DNA from: Bacteroidaceae bacterium
GTDB taxonomy: Bacteria; Bacteroidota; Bacteroidia; Bacteroidales; Bacteroidaceae
Direction of reading: 5' to 3'
NCBI GenBank assembly: GCA_900752815.1
Contig: CAADWS010000099.1
Coordinates: forward strand, 1 to 64,000
DNA: 64,000 bases
A program made the translations under genes and the position numbers. Below the pieces are notes generated by a model. The model was not told the DNA's origin, did no database searches, and saw only the letters and a list, made by a program, of their open reading frames with translations. This document shows positions 56,498 to 64,000 of the stretch, piece by piece. Numbering within the stretch: position 1 is the first letter of the stretch; each line of letters opens with the position of its first letter.

Positions 56498-57556
56498 ATG
56501 AAAAAATTATTTAATTGTGCAGTATTGTGGCTTGCTTTTGCAAGCATGGCCTTAGCCAAAAGCCCGAAAAATATCATTATTATGATTGGTGACGGGATGG
56601 GAATCAACCAGATTCAAGCTGCTTATACGCAGAATGGCGGACACCTGAACATGACAGACCGTTGTCCTTTTGTTGGCTTGCGTCGAACGAACTCCGCCAA
56701 TAGTTACACAACCGATTCGGCTGCCGGTGGAACGGCTATTGCCACAGGCACGAAAACGAACAACGGAATGGTCGGTATGACTCCGGACAGTGTCCCGTTG
56801 AACTCGATTATCCGGTTGGCTACTTTGAAAGGCTTATCGACGGGAGTTATTGCTACCAGTTCGTTGACTGATGCTACTCCGGCCTCTTTCGTGGCCCATC
56901 AACCTTCACGTTATATGCAGGAAGAAATTGCGGCAGATTATTTGAATAGCGACATCAATCTTTTCATTGGTGGCGGGAGAAAATATTTTGAGCGGCGGAA
57001 AGACGGCCGGAACATATCGGAAGAAATGGAGGAAAAGGGTTACGAGGTAGTTTATTCCTTGGCTGAAGCTAAGGATATTTCCGGTAATCTGGGCGTGTTG
57101 CTTTCCGAAGACGGGATGGAACCAGTTGATAAGCGAGAAAATGGCTTTCTGGCAAATGCTACGGAATTGGCGATAGAGCAATTGTCGGAAAATAAGAAAG
57201 GCTTTGTCCTGATGGTGGAAGGTTCCCAAATAGATTGGGGTGGACATAATAACGACCAGGAATACATGGTAGGCGAGACCATTGACTTTGACCGGGCGGT
57301 AGGCAAAGCGCTCGATTTTGCAGAAAAAGACGGAAACACATTGGTGGTTATCACGGCGGACCATGAAACTGGTGGTATTGCTATCCATGGTGGTGACTAT
57401 GACAAGAAAGAGGTTACAGTGAAATATACAACGGGTGGACATTCGGCTTCCCCTGTCCCGTTTTTCTCTTACGGACCTGGTGCTGAACAGTTTGCCGGCT
57501 TTAAAGACAATACGGCCTCTTTCCATTTGATGAAAAAACTGTTGGGAATAAAATAA
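56498..57556 (+). CDS. alkaline phosphatase, PhoA-like
   Basis: A 352-aa exported alkaline phosphatase; signal peptide CAVLWLAFASMALA. Metal-site and nucleophile motifs are IIIMIGDGMGINQI, TTDSAAGGTAIATG (nucleophile Ser near residue 72), VEGSQIDWGGHNND, ITADHETGG and TTGGHSASPVPFFSYGPG. Somewhat shorter than E. coli PhoA but with the core complete. It lies between GH43/GH35 remnants and a GH92 gene with 20 bp to the latter, so co-transcription is likely. It could dephosphorylate mannose-phosphate groups of a phosphorylated glycan or serve general phosphate supply. Confidence 0.9.
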   Translation: MKKLFNCAVLWLAFASMALAKSPKNIIIMIGDGMGINQIQAAYTQNGGHLNMTDRCPFVGLRRTNSANSYTTDSAAGGTAIATGTKTNNGMVGMTPDSVPLNSIIRLATLKGLSTGVIATSSLTDATPASFVAHQPSRYMQEEIAADYLNSDINLFIGGGRKYFERRKDGRNISEEMEEKGYEVVYSLAEAKDISGNLGVLLSEDGMEPVDKRENGFLANATELAIEQLSENKKGFVLMVEGSQIDWGGHNNDQEYMVGETIDFDRAVGKALDFAEKDGNTLVVITADHETGGIAIHGGDYDKKEVTVKYTTGGHSASPVPFFSYGPGAEQFAGFKDNTASFHLMKKLLGIK

Positions 57557-57576
57557 GTATTAAAATAGTATTCGTA

Positions 57577-59595
57577 ATGGCTTTTCGAATTAAGTTATTA
57601 GGATTGGTATGTCTTTGGCTAATTGCTGGAGACAAGTCAGTATACGGACAACAGTTGTATACTGACTTGGTAAATTTATTTATGGGAACATCTGGCGATC
57701 ACGGACAGGTATCGCCAGCTGCTACGGTACCTTTCGGTATGGTGGCGGTCGGACCGGATAGTTCACCCAGACAGCATGCTGGGTATGATTATGCCGAGAC
57801 AAGGACATCCGGCATTTCCGTCAACCGCCTGTCAGGAGTGGGATGTGGTGGTTGTGGAGGCAATCTCAGTATTCGGCCGGTTGCCTATGAACAGGAGTGG
57901 AAGCGGATCCCGGAAACGAAAACAGCTTCTCCCGGTTATTATTCGGTAGCATTTGATGATGGAACAACAGTCTGTCTGACAGCTACGGAACGTATGGCCG
58001 TGGAGAAATACCATTTTGACCGGAAGAAAAAGGAGCAGGCACTTTACGTTGATTTCTTTTCTTCCTTTTCAGGAGCGTCGGCACAGTATAAAAAAGTGTC
58101 GGATAATGAAATACAGGGTGTCATACAGGGTGGAAATACTTGTGGAGTCGGTGCTTACCAATTGGCATTCAGTCTATACACTGATATACCTTTTATTTAT
58201 ACACCGTTAGAGAAGGGTAAAGGAAAGCTTTCGTTTGATAATGTGGAAGGGGTAGAGGTACGTATTGCCCTCTCTTCTGTTTCTCCAATGGAAGCCTCGT
58301 GGGAGGTAAAAGAATCATTGAGGAACGATTTTGACCAATTCCGTAGAACGGCATCCGATAAATGGAATGAAGTCTTGTCACGGATAGAGGTGGAAGGAGG
58401 GACTGATGAGGAACGTATCCTTTTCTATACTTCATTGTATCGTGCCAGTCTGAGTCCTCATGAAGTAGCTCGTTCGGGAGAATTCTATCGTGCGACGGAC
58501 GGTAATCTGCATTTGGCTGACAATAAGACCTTTTATAGTTCATGGTCTATCTGGGATACGTTCAGGGCCAAGTTCACGCTGTTGAATCTGCTGGTGCCGG
58601 ACAGGATGCCGGATATTGCCCATTCTCTGTTGCTACTATATCGCAACGGCAAGGAAGCCTGGAGTACCTCTTTCGAGCCGACCCCCTCGGTGCGAACTGA
58701 ACATACGGCAACCGTCTTATTGGACTGTTATCATCGCGGTGTGAAAGGTATTGATTTCAGTATAGCCTATCAGGCAATGAAAGAAGAGGTGGATGCTCTG
58801 AAACCCAAATCGCCCGACCAGCAGATGGAAGCAGTAACTGACTTGTGGACTTTGTCGCAAATAGCCGCTATTGTGGGACAGACGGAAGATGAACAGAAGT
58901 ATAAAGCCTTGGCCGAACAACTGTTCGAACAGACCTGGAAAAAAGAATTCATGAACATCACGCCGGATTATGCCAAGATGGGAGGAAACGGAATGTATCA
59001 GGGAACTGCCTGGCAATATCGATGGGCTGCCCCATTCTATTTGGATAAGATGAAGGAATGGGTGGGCGAGGAGAAATTGGTAGAGCAACTTTCCTATTTC
59101 TTCAACCATTCGTTGTATAACCAGGGGAACGAACCGGACATACATGTCCCTTATATATTCAATAAACTGGGTAGGCCGGATTTGACCCGCGATATTGTGT
59201 ACCGCCTGCTGACAGACGATAAGATGGTGCATCTCTATGGCGGTAATGCTGAGTTTACTACTCCTTACGTCGGGCGTGCTTTCCGTAACCATCCTGAGGG
59301 TTACATGCCAGAGATGGATGAAGATGACGGTACGATGAGCGCGTGGTATGCTTTCAGTGCGATGGGGTTGTTCCCCTTGGTGATTGGCAGTGACGAGTAC
59401 GAGCTGGTTGCTCCTTTGTTCGATAAGGTGGTTTTGTATTTGCCCGAAGGACGGGATTTGGTAATTACCGCGAAGAACAGGAAGAAGCGGAACAAGGATG
59501 CCAAGAAGGTCTTGTTAAACGGGGTGGAGTTGAAGGATTTCTGCCTCCGCCATGCTGCGCTTGAAAAGGGTGGAACACTGACCTTTGTCTTTTAG
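57577..59595 (+). CDS. family GH92 alpha-mannosidase
   Basis: A 672-aa exported enzyme; signal LLGLVCLWLIAGDKSVYGQ. GH92 motifs are VNLFMGTSGDHGQVSPAATV, TVPFGMVAVGPDSS, YSSWSIWDTFRAKF, GNEPDIHVPYIFN (acid Glu near residue 519) and MDEDDGTMSAWYAFSAMG (Ca/catalytic base region near 580). GH92 are calcium-dependent exo-mannosidases with alpha-1,2, -1,3, -1,4 or -1,6 specificity; this one is a little short (usual about 730-760 aa). The complete core indicates activity. 20 bp downstream of the phosphatase. Confidence 0.93.
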   Translation: MAFRIKLLGLVCLWLIAGDKSVYGQQLYTDLVNLFMGTSGDHGQVSPAATVPFGMVAVGPDSSPRQHAGYDYAETRTSGISVNRLSGVGCGGCGGNLSIRPVAYEQEWKRIPETKTASPGYYSVAFDDGTTVCLTATERMAVEKYHFDRKKKEQALYVDFFSSFSGASAQYKKVSDNEIQGVIQGGNTCGVGAYQLAFSLYTDIPFIYTPLEKGKGKLSFDNVEGVEVRIALSSVSPMEASWEVKESLRNDFDQFRRTASDKWNEVLSRIEVEGGTDEERILFYTSLYRASLSPHEVARSGEFYRATDGNLHLADNKTFYSSWSIWDTFRAKFTLLNLLVPDRMPDIAHSLLLLYRNGKEAWSTSFEPTPSVRTEHTATVLLDCYHRGVKGIDFSIAYQAMKEEVDALKPKSPDQQMEAVTDLWTLSQIAAIVGQTEDEQKYKALAEQLFEQTWKKEFMNITPDYAKMGGNGMYQGTAWQYRWAAPFYLDKMKEWVGEEKLVEQLSYFFNHSLYNQGNEPDIHVPYIFNKLGRPDLTRDIVYRLLTDDKMVHLYGGNAEFTTPYVGRAFRNHPEGYMPEMDEDDGTMSAWYAFSAMGLFPLVIGSDEYELVAPLFDKVVLYLPEGRDLVITAKNRKKRNKDAKKVLLNGVELKDFCLRHAALEKGGTLTFVF

Positions 59596-59703
59596 TTTCA
59601 AAAGGCCACAGCGTGACATTGCCCGATGGGGTACAGATGTGTACGCATATAAACGAATGCTAAGTATTGAATTTGAATCTAAACTTGAAAAATAGAAGAA
59701 TCT

Positions 59704-62682
59704 ATGAAATGGAAACAGATAACCGTATTGGCGGTATTGACGACATCCTGCTTGTTGGCGGAAGCGAAAGTAAAACCTATTGTACATTATAACTTTGGAA
59801 AATCAGGGAATGTCACCTATGCTGTGGCTCCGGAGCGGTTGGAACCGGTGACGGGAAAAGGCTCGCTGGTGGCGGTGGGGCGACCTGTCTTCTATGCCGA
59901 TGCACCCGGCGACAAGAAGATGAAAGGTGAAGGCGGAATCCTGTTTAACGGCGATGGCGACGGATATAAACAGGCATCAGCCGTAGGTATTCCAACCGAC
60001 AATCAGGTATTGGAAGTATGGGTTAAGCCCAGGCTGAATACCCAATTGAGTGAAAAAGAAAATCAGCAGGCACAGGTGCTACTTTCCAATGGGACAGCTA
60101 AAGAAGGATATGTGTTTGTTCATCAGAAAGGGCATTGGTATCTTATCTCCGGCGGTTCGGGACGGGTAGAAGTCGGGGAGGTGTCTCATAACGCCTGGAC
60201 GCATCTGGCCATGGTGGTGGAAGATGGAAAAGGTTCTGTCTGGATAAATGGGAAGAAGACCGGGACATTCAAACCGACTAAAACCTTGGCACCGCATTTC
60301 TCCATCGCTGTTTCGGAAGATGGAAAAGAGGCTTTTTACGGCGAAGTCTATGAGGTAAGGTACAGTACGTTTGCTACGGGTAAGTTTGATCCGGAGTCTG
60401 ATTTCCTGCTGGATTATAAAAAGCTCAAAGAGACCGGTAAGCAACGCTTGGCCGAACGCCGTGCCTTGGTGCAACAACTGGAACAGGCGGGTGAGGGCAA
60501 GAAGGTCGTAGCGGAGCTTCCCGCTGTCTGTCAGGAAAAGGACTGGCTGATCAGTCAGATAGAGGAACCGGCCTGTTTGTATGTACAGCAGTCGGAAGAT
60601 GGGGTAACATCCAGTTTCCAGTTGAATAACGGGTTGATTTCACGTACTTTTTATGTCGGCGAGAATATTGCCTGTGTAGGATATAAGAATCTTTCGAATG
60701 GGGCCGAGTATTTGCGGGCGGTGAAGCCGGAAGCACGTGTTTGTATTGACAGCGTATGGTATGAAGTCGGCGGATTGAAAGGACAGCCGGAATTGTCTTA
60801 TCTGTTGGATAGTTGGTATACGGAAATGGAGGCATCCGACTTGGCGTTTACACTGGCGAAAGTGGAAACCGGGCTTCCGCTGATGCGCTATCCGTGGACA
60901 CCGAAGTATAATGCCGTTCCGGCAGACTGGCCTGCCAAGGGCCTGCGCATGGAGATGACTTTTGTACCGACCGAAAGCATGGTGGATGTGAAAGATATGC
61001 AGGTGAAGGTCAACTATGAAATCTATCAGGGCTTGCCTGTAATCGCCAAATGGATAGAGGTGATTAATGAAGGCGAAAAGGAAGTGTTGTTGAACGATAT
61101 GGAGTGTGAGGTACTGGCTGTCAACCAGGATCAGGTGAAACGTCTGCATGTGGAGAGTGATTTCTCCTTTGCGTTGGTCAATGCGGATCTGGAGGGTAGT
61201 GCGTTGATGCATTATGCCGGTACTCCCAAACCTTATCACGTGGGTGGTTCTACAACCAAATGGACGGTCGACAAAGACTATAATACCTGGGCCAGCCATA
61301 ATCAGGCAGAGGACAAGTTCCTGGGTTTCCCACATCATAATTTGTTGTTGAGCAAACTGCCGATGGGACCTTATACGAAAGTTGACCGGGAGGCTCCCTT
61401 CAAATCGTACATTACCTTCGAATTGTTGCAGGATAGCGATGACCGTGAGCGGCAGTCACTCGGCCATCGTCGGATGTATAAGAAGTTGGCTCCGCAGACC
61501 ACCGAGTCACTGATTGCCGGAGGCATCACTTCGCACGATGAAGCGAAGCTGAAAGGGTTTATCGACCAGATGGCGGAACTGGGCCTCGAGCAGTTGGATA
61601 TTATGGCATGGCCGGGCATCAGCCATGATAACCTGGATTCTACTTATGTACAGTTGTGGCGAAGGGTGGCTACATACGCCAAAGAGCGTGGTATCGTGAT
61701 GGGTGGTTACGAATTGCAGGTGGCCTCTCGCGGACGAGGAGCTGAGGTGGATTGTATCCATCCGGAGACCGGCAAGCCGGGTAGCCTTTTCGGGCAGAGT
61801 GTCTGCATTGCCAGCGGGTGGAAAGACACTTATTATCCGAAGATGTGGGAGTTCTTCGATAAAACTGGATTCATGACGTATAATATGGACGGTCCGTATC
61901 ACGGCGACCCGTGTGCCTCTACGGTTCATCCGCATCATATGCGGTTGGAAGATTCGCAGTGGCAGCAATGGAAGACGCAGGTAGAGGTCATTCATGAACT
62001 GAAACATAGAGGAATGTACGTCCCTATTCCGGACTGGTATTTCCTCAACGGACAAAACGCTACTGGAATGGGATACCGTGAAGCCAGTGCCAACCTGACT
62101 CCGCAACAGCAACTCTTGTTGGGCCGACAGTATATCTATGACGGAACCTGGCATAAGATCCCGACGATGGGATGGATGACTTTGCAGCTGGTCGGCTTCT
62201 ATACAAATGATCCGCGTGTAGGGTTAGAGCCTTTATGTGACAATTTAGACCGCTATGAAGCGCAGCTGATGCAGTTTCTGGGAAGCGGATGCCACCTGAC
62301 TATCCGCGGAAATCGCTTGTATGATACGCCGGAAACGAAGCAGATGGTGTCTCGTTGTATCAATTGGTTTAAGGAATACCGCGACATATTGACTTCCGAT
62401 ATTATCCATGTCAGCCGTCCGACCGGTCGCGACCTGGACTGCATGATGCACGTGAATCCTTTCATCCGTCATAAAGGGATGGTGGTTGTGTTCAATCCGA
62501 CCGACAGGGATATCACGAAAGAGATGCGTCTGCCGCTGTATTATACGGGCTTGAAGGATAAGGCTACAGTTACCTCTTCAGACGGAAGCAGGCAGAACTT
62601 TTCGTTGAACCAGAAAGGTGAATTACTGCTGCCGGTCTCGATAAAGGCGCAGGGCATTTCCTGGTATCTGATAGAAGAATAG
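59704..62682 (+). CDS. putative glycosidase with N-terminal LamG-like domain
   Basis: A 992-aa exported protein; signal MKWKQITVLAVLTTSCLLAEA. Residues about 30-215 form a LamG/concanavalin-A-like domain (GILFNGDGDGYKQASAVGIP, VSHNAWTHLAMVVEDGKGSV, ISIAVSEDG-type strands). Next is a beta-sandwich (NGLISRTFYVGENIACVGYK). Then comes a TIM-barrel-like part with LEQLDIMAWPGISHDNLDST, GYELQVASRGRGAEVDC, FMTYNMDGPYHGDP and VPIPDWYFLNGQNATGMGYR. The order sandwich-barrel-sandwich is like clan GH-D (GH36/GH27 alpha-galactosidase type), but no family could be assigned with confidence. It sits between two GH92 genes. Confidence 0.6.
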   Translation: MKWKQITVLAVLTTSCLLAEAKVKPIVHYNFGKSGNVTYAVAPERLEPVTGKGSLVAVGRPVFYADAPGDKKMKGEGGILFNGDGDGYKQASAVGIPTDNQVLEVWVKPRLNTQLSEKENQQAQVLLSNGTAKEGYVFVHQKGHWYLISGGSGRVEVGEVSHNAWTHLAMVVEDGKGSVWINGKKTGTFKPTKTLAPHFSIAVSEDGKEAFYGEVYEVRYSTFATGKFDPESDFLLDYKKLKETGKQRLAERRALVQQLEQAGEGKKVVAELPAVCQEKDWLISQIEEPACLYVQQSEDGVTSSFQLNNGLISRTFYVGENIACVGYKNLSNGAEYLRAVKPEARVCIDSVWYEVGGLKGQPELSYLLDSWYTEMEASDLAFTLAKVETGLPLMRYPWTPKYNAVPADWPAKGLRMEMTFVPTESMVDVKDMQVKVNYEIYQGLPVIAKWIEVINEGEKEVLLNDMECEVLAVNQDQVKRLHVESDFSFALVNADLEGSALMHYAGTPKPYHVGGSTTKWTVDKDYNTWASHNQAEDKFLGFPHHNLLLSKLPMGPYTKVDREAPFKSYITFELLQDSDDRERQSLGHRRMYKKLAPQTTESLIAGGITSHDEAKLKGFIDQMAELGLEQLDIMAWPGISHDNLDSTYVQLWRRVATYAKERGIVMGGYELQVASRGRGAEVDCIHPETGKPGSLFGQSVCIASGWKDTYYPKMWEFFDKTGFMTYNMDGPYHGDPCASTVHPHHMRLEDSQWQQWKTQVEVIHELKHRGMYVPIPDWYFLNGQNATGMGYREASANLTPQQQLLLGRQYIYDGTWHKIPTMGWMTLQLVGFYTNDPRVGLEPLCDNLDRYEAQLMQFLGSGCHLTIRGNRLYDTPETKQMVSRCINWFKEYRDILTSDIIHVSRPTGRDLDCMMHVNPFIRHKGMVVVFNPTDRDITKEMRLPLYYTGLKDKATVTSSDGSRQNFSLNQKGELLLPVSIKAQGISWYLIEE

Positions 62683-62703
62683 AGTATAGGATGAAATAAG
62701 GAG

Positions 62704-64000
62704 ATGGATATGAGAAAGTTATTGCTATTACTGATTGGTGGAATCGTTTGTGTTTTGTTGGTAACAGGATGCAAAGAAACCGGTCATTCGAATAATCGTT
62801 ATGTCAATAAATGGATTGGTACGGCTTCGGATGGTAGAGTTACTCCGGTCGCTTCCGTGCCGTTCGGTATGATGCAAATCGGTGCGGACACGCGGTCTTG
62901 CGGCTCCGGATATCATTATGATGACTCCTCTGTGCTGGGATTCAGTCACCTGCATAAAAGTGGGGGTGGATGTGCCGATTTCTTGGATATCCTGTTTATG
63001 CCGTTACCTCTGAATGAGGCAGTGGACGGTGACAGATTGTATTCCAAGCAATACCAGGCGGCATTGTCTCACCAGGAAGAAAAGGCGGAACCGGGATACT
63101 ATTCGGTCAATCTGTATAACAAGCAGCTGACGGTGGAGCTGACCGCTTCCCGTCGTTGCGGAATCCAGCGATATCGGTATACTTCCGGAGGGGTGATACC
63201 GGTAGTGGTAGATTTGAACTATGGTTCGGAATGTGCCTGTACCATCCAACCCGAGCACGATGTAGATACGGTCTATATATCTGCATTCGAGCTAGTGGAC
63301 TCGTGTACGATTCGCGGTTATCGCTTCTCGAACGGTTGGACACCGGGACAACAGGTATATTTCTATTCCCGTTTCTCATCACCGATCAAAACTTGTGCTT
63401 TGTATGTCGATGACCGTCGTATAGCGGAAACTTCCTTTGCCGAAGGACGAAACATAAAAGCTTTACTTTCTTTTGAGAATGAATGTGGAGAGTTGACAGT
63501 AAAGACGGCACTTTCTTCGGTAAGCATGGAGGGAGCGGCAGCTAATTTGTTGACGGAAGTCCGGGATAAGGCATTCGAAGAGGTGAGACAGGCAGCCTTT
63601 GAGTCATGGAGTCGGGTGCTGGGACAGATAGAGGTGGAGACCGACGATCCGAAGAAGAAGGAACTTTTCTATACCTCGTTGCACAATGTCATGCTGTATC
63701 CGTTTCTGATGTCGGATGTGGACAACCGTTTCCGAGGACCGGATTACCAGGTGCACCAGACCGATGGTTTTGACTACTATGGAGGTGTGGTCGGACTTTG
63801 GGATACATTTCGGGCGGCTTGTCCGCTGTTGGCAATGCTGAATCCGGAAGTAACAAATGATTATGTCAAGACGTTGCTGGAACATTATAAATATGCCGGA
63901 CAGCTGCCGATATGGACGTTGTGGGGCATAGAAAATTATCAAATGACAGGAATCCACTCGTTGCCGGTGATAACGAACGCTTACTTGAACGGGGTGCGAG
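62704..64000 (+). CDS. family GH92 alpha-mannosidase, cut by the window end
   Basis: The frame is open to the end of the window (432 codons visible). Lipoprotein signal LLLLLIGGIVCVLLVTGC with lipobox Cys. GH92 N-terminal motifs are KWIGTASDGRVTPVASVPFG, GYHYDDSSVLGFSHLH, GLWDTFRAACPLLAML and WTLWGIENYQMTGIHSLPVI. It differs from the upstream GH92 (different N-terminal signature), so two distinct alpha-mannosidases are encoded in one cluster. 22 bp after the LamG-containing gene. The start is ATG 62704 or ATG 62710. Confidence 0.9.
   Translation, partial: MDMRKLLLLLIGGIVCVLLVTGCKETGHSNNRYVNKWIGTASDGRVTPVASVPFGMMQIGADTRSCGSGYHYDDSSVLGFSHLHKSGGGCADFLDILFMPLPLNEAVDGDRLYSKQYQAALSHQEEKAEPGYYSVNLYNKQLTVELTASRRCGIQRYRYTSGGVIPVVVDLNYGSECACTIQPEHDVDTVYISAFELVDSCTIRGYRFSNGWTPGQQVYFYSRFSSPIKTCALYVDDRRIAETSFAEGRNIKALLSFENECGELTVKTALSSVSMEGAAANLLTEVRDKAFEEVRQAAFESWSRVLGQIEVETDDPKKKELFYTSLHNVMLYPFLMSDVDNRFRGPDYQVHQTDGFDYYGGVVGLWDTFRAACPLLAMLNPEVTNDYVKTLLEHYKYAGQLPIWTLWGIENYQMTGIHSLPVITNAYLNGVR

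Noticed and set aside
44161..64000. Complete polysaccharide utilisation locus
   Set aside because: No SusC/SusD pair or associated sensor-regulator is present in the window, so only a glycosidase cluster can be claimed.

Overview
The window comes from a Bacteroidales genome (Bacteroidaceae/Prevotellaceae type). The evidence is the tRNA-Tyr/Gly/Thr - tuf - tRNA-Trp - secE - nusG - rplKAJL - rpoBC block with Bacteroidetes-like proteins, several intergenic regions with the Bacteroidetes -7 promoter box TAnnTTTG, and a right half full of secreted or lipoprotein glycosidases. The genus cannot be fixed from the sequence alone. No rRNA, CRISPR array, SusC/SusD pair or complete insertion sequence was seen.

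Layout. (1) 1-12.9 kb: conserved translation/transcription block, closed by a strong rpoC terminator, with an attenuator-like hairpin between rplL and rpoB. (2) 12.9-18.5 kb: a decayed IS982-type transposase end, a frameshifted M23-like/S41 peptidase gene, a DUF6624 protein and two tandem DUF2807 (head-GIN) lipoproteins. (3) 19.2-26.8 kb: a tripartite RND efflux operon (minus strand) divergent from a LytS/LytTR two-component pair. Between them lies a 21-bp tandem repeat that looks like the LytTR operator, placed just upstream of the efflux promoter. (4) 27.3-34.2 kb: a 209-bp IS982-type MITE, an AraC regulator, and a second RND operon whose pump gene is dead (one nonsense, one frameshift) while adaptor and outer-membrane channel are intact. 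(5) 34.4-44.0 kb: GC-rich region with YaaA, an ABC-F ATPase, a GH20 hexosaminidase, a beta-helix/PDZ protein, a TSUP permease, a DUF554 membrane protein and a small membrane protein. (6) 44.0 kb to the end: a compositionally different glycan-degradation cluster that starts abruptly at a chimeric junction (5' end of an endonuclease/exonuclease/phosphatase-type lipoprotein gene joined to the 3' end of a GH31 gene). It continues with GH125, GH35 (two frameshifts), GH2, a graveyard of GH2/GH35 fragments, GH120, GH43 (frameshift), another GH35 fragment, an alkaline phosphatase, GH92, a LamG-containing putative glycosidase and a second GH92 cut by the window end.

How it works together. The GH125, two GH92 and phosphatase genes suggest attack on alpha-mannose-rich, possibly phosphorylated, glycans. 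GH2/GH35 remove beta-linked sugars and GH120/GH43 point to beta-xylosyl or arabinosyl linkages. The locus has been remodelled by duplication and decay. The most unusual signals are a dispersed repeat with a strict 21-bp period (codable as the heptapeptide VSTLEKT) at three intergenic sites, one of them inside the MITE; the putative LytTR operator; a carbohydrate-binding-like domain nested in the GH120 catalytic protein and also present at the C-terminus of the neighbouring GH43; and an orphan promoter-terminator cassette at 43.26-43.34 kb.
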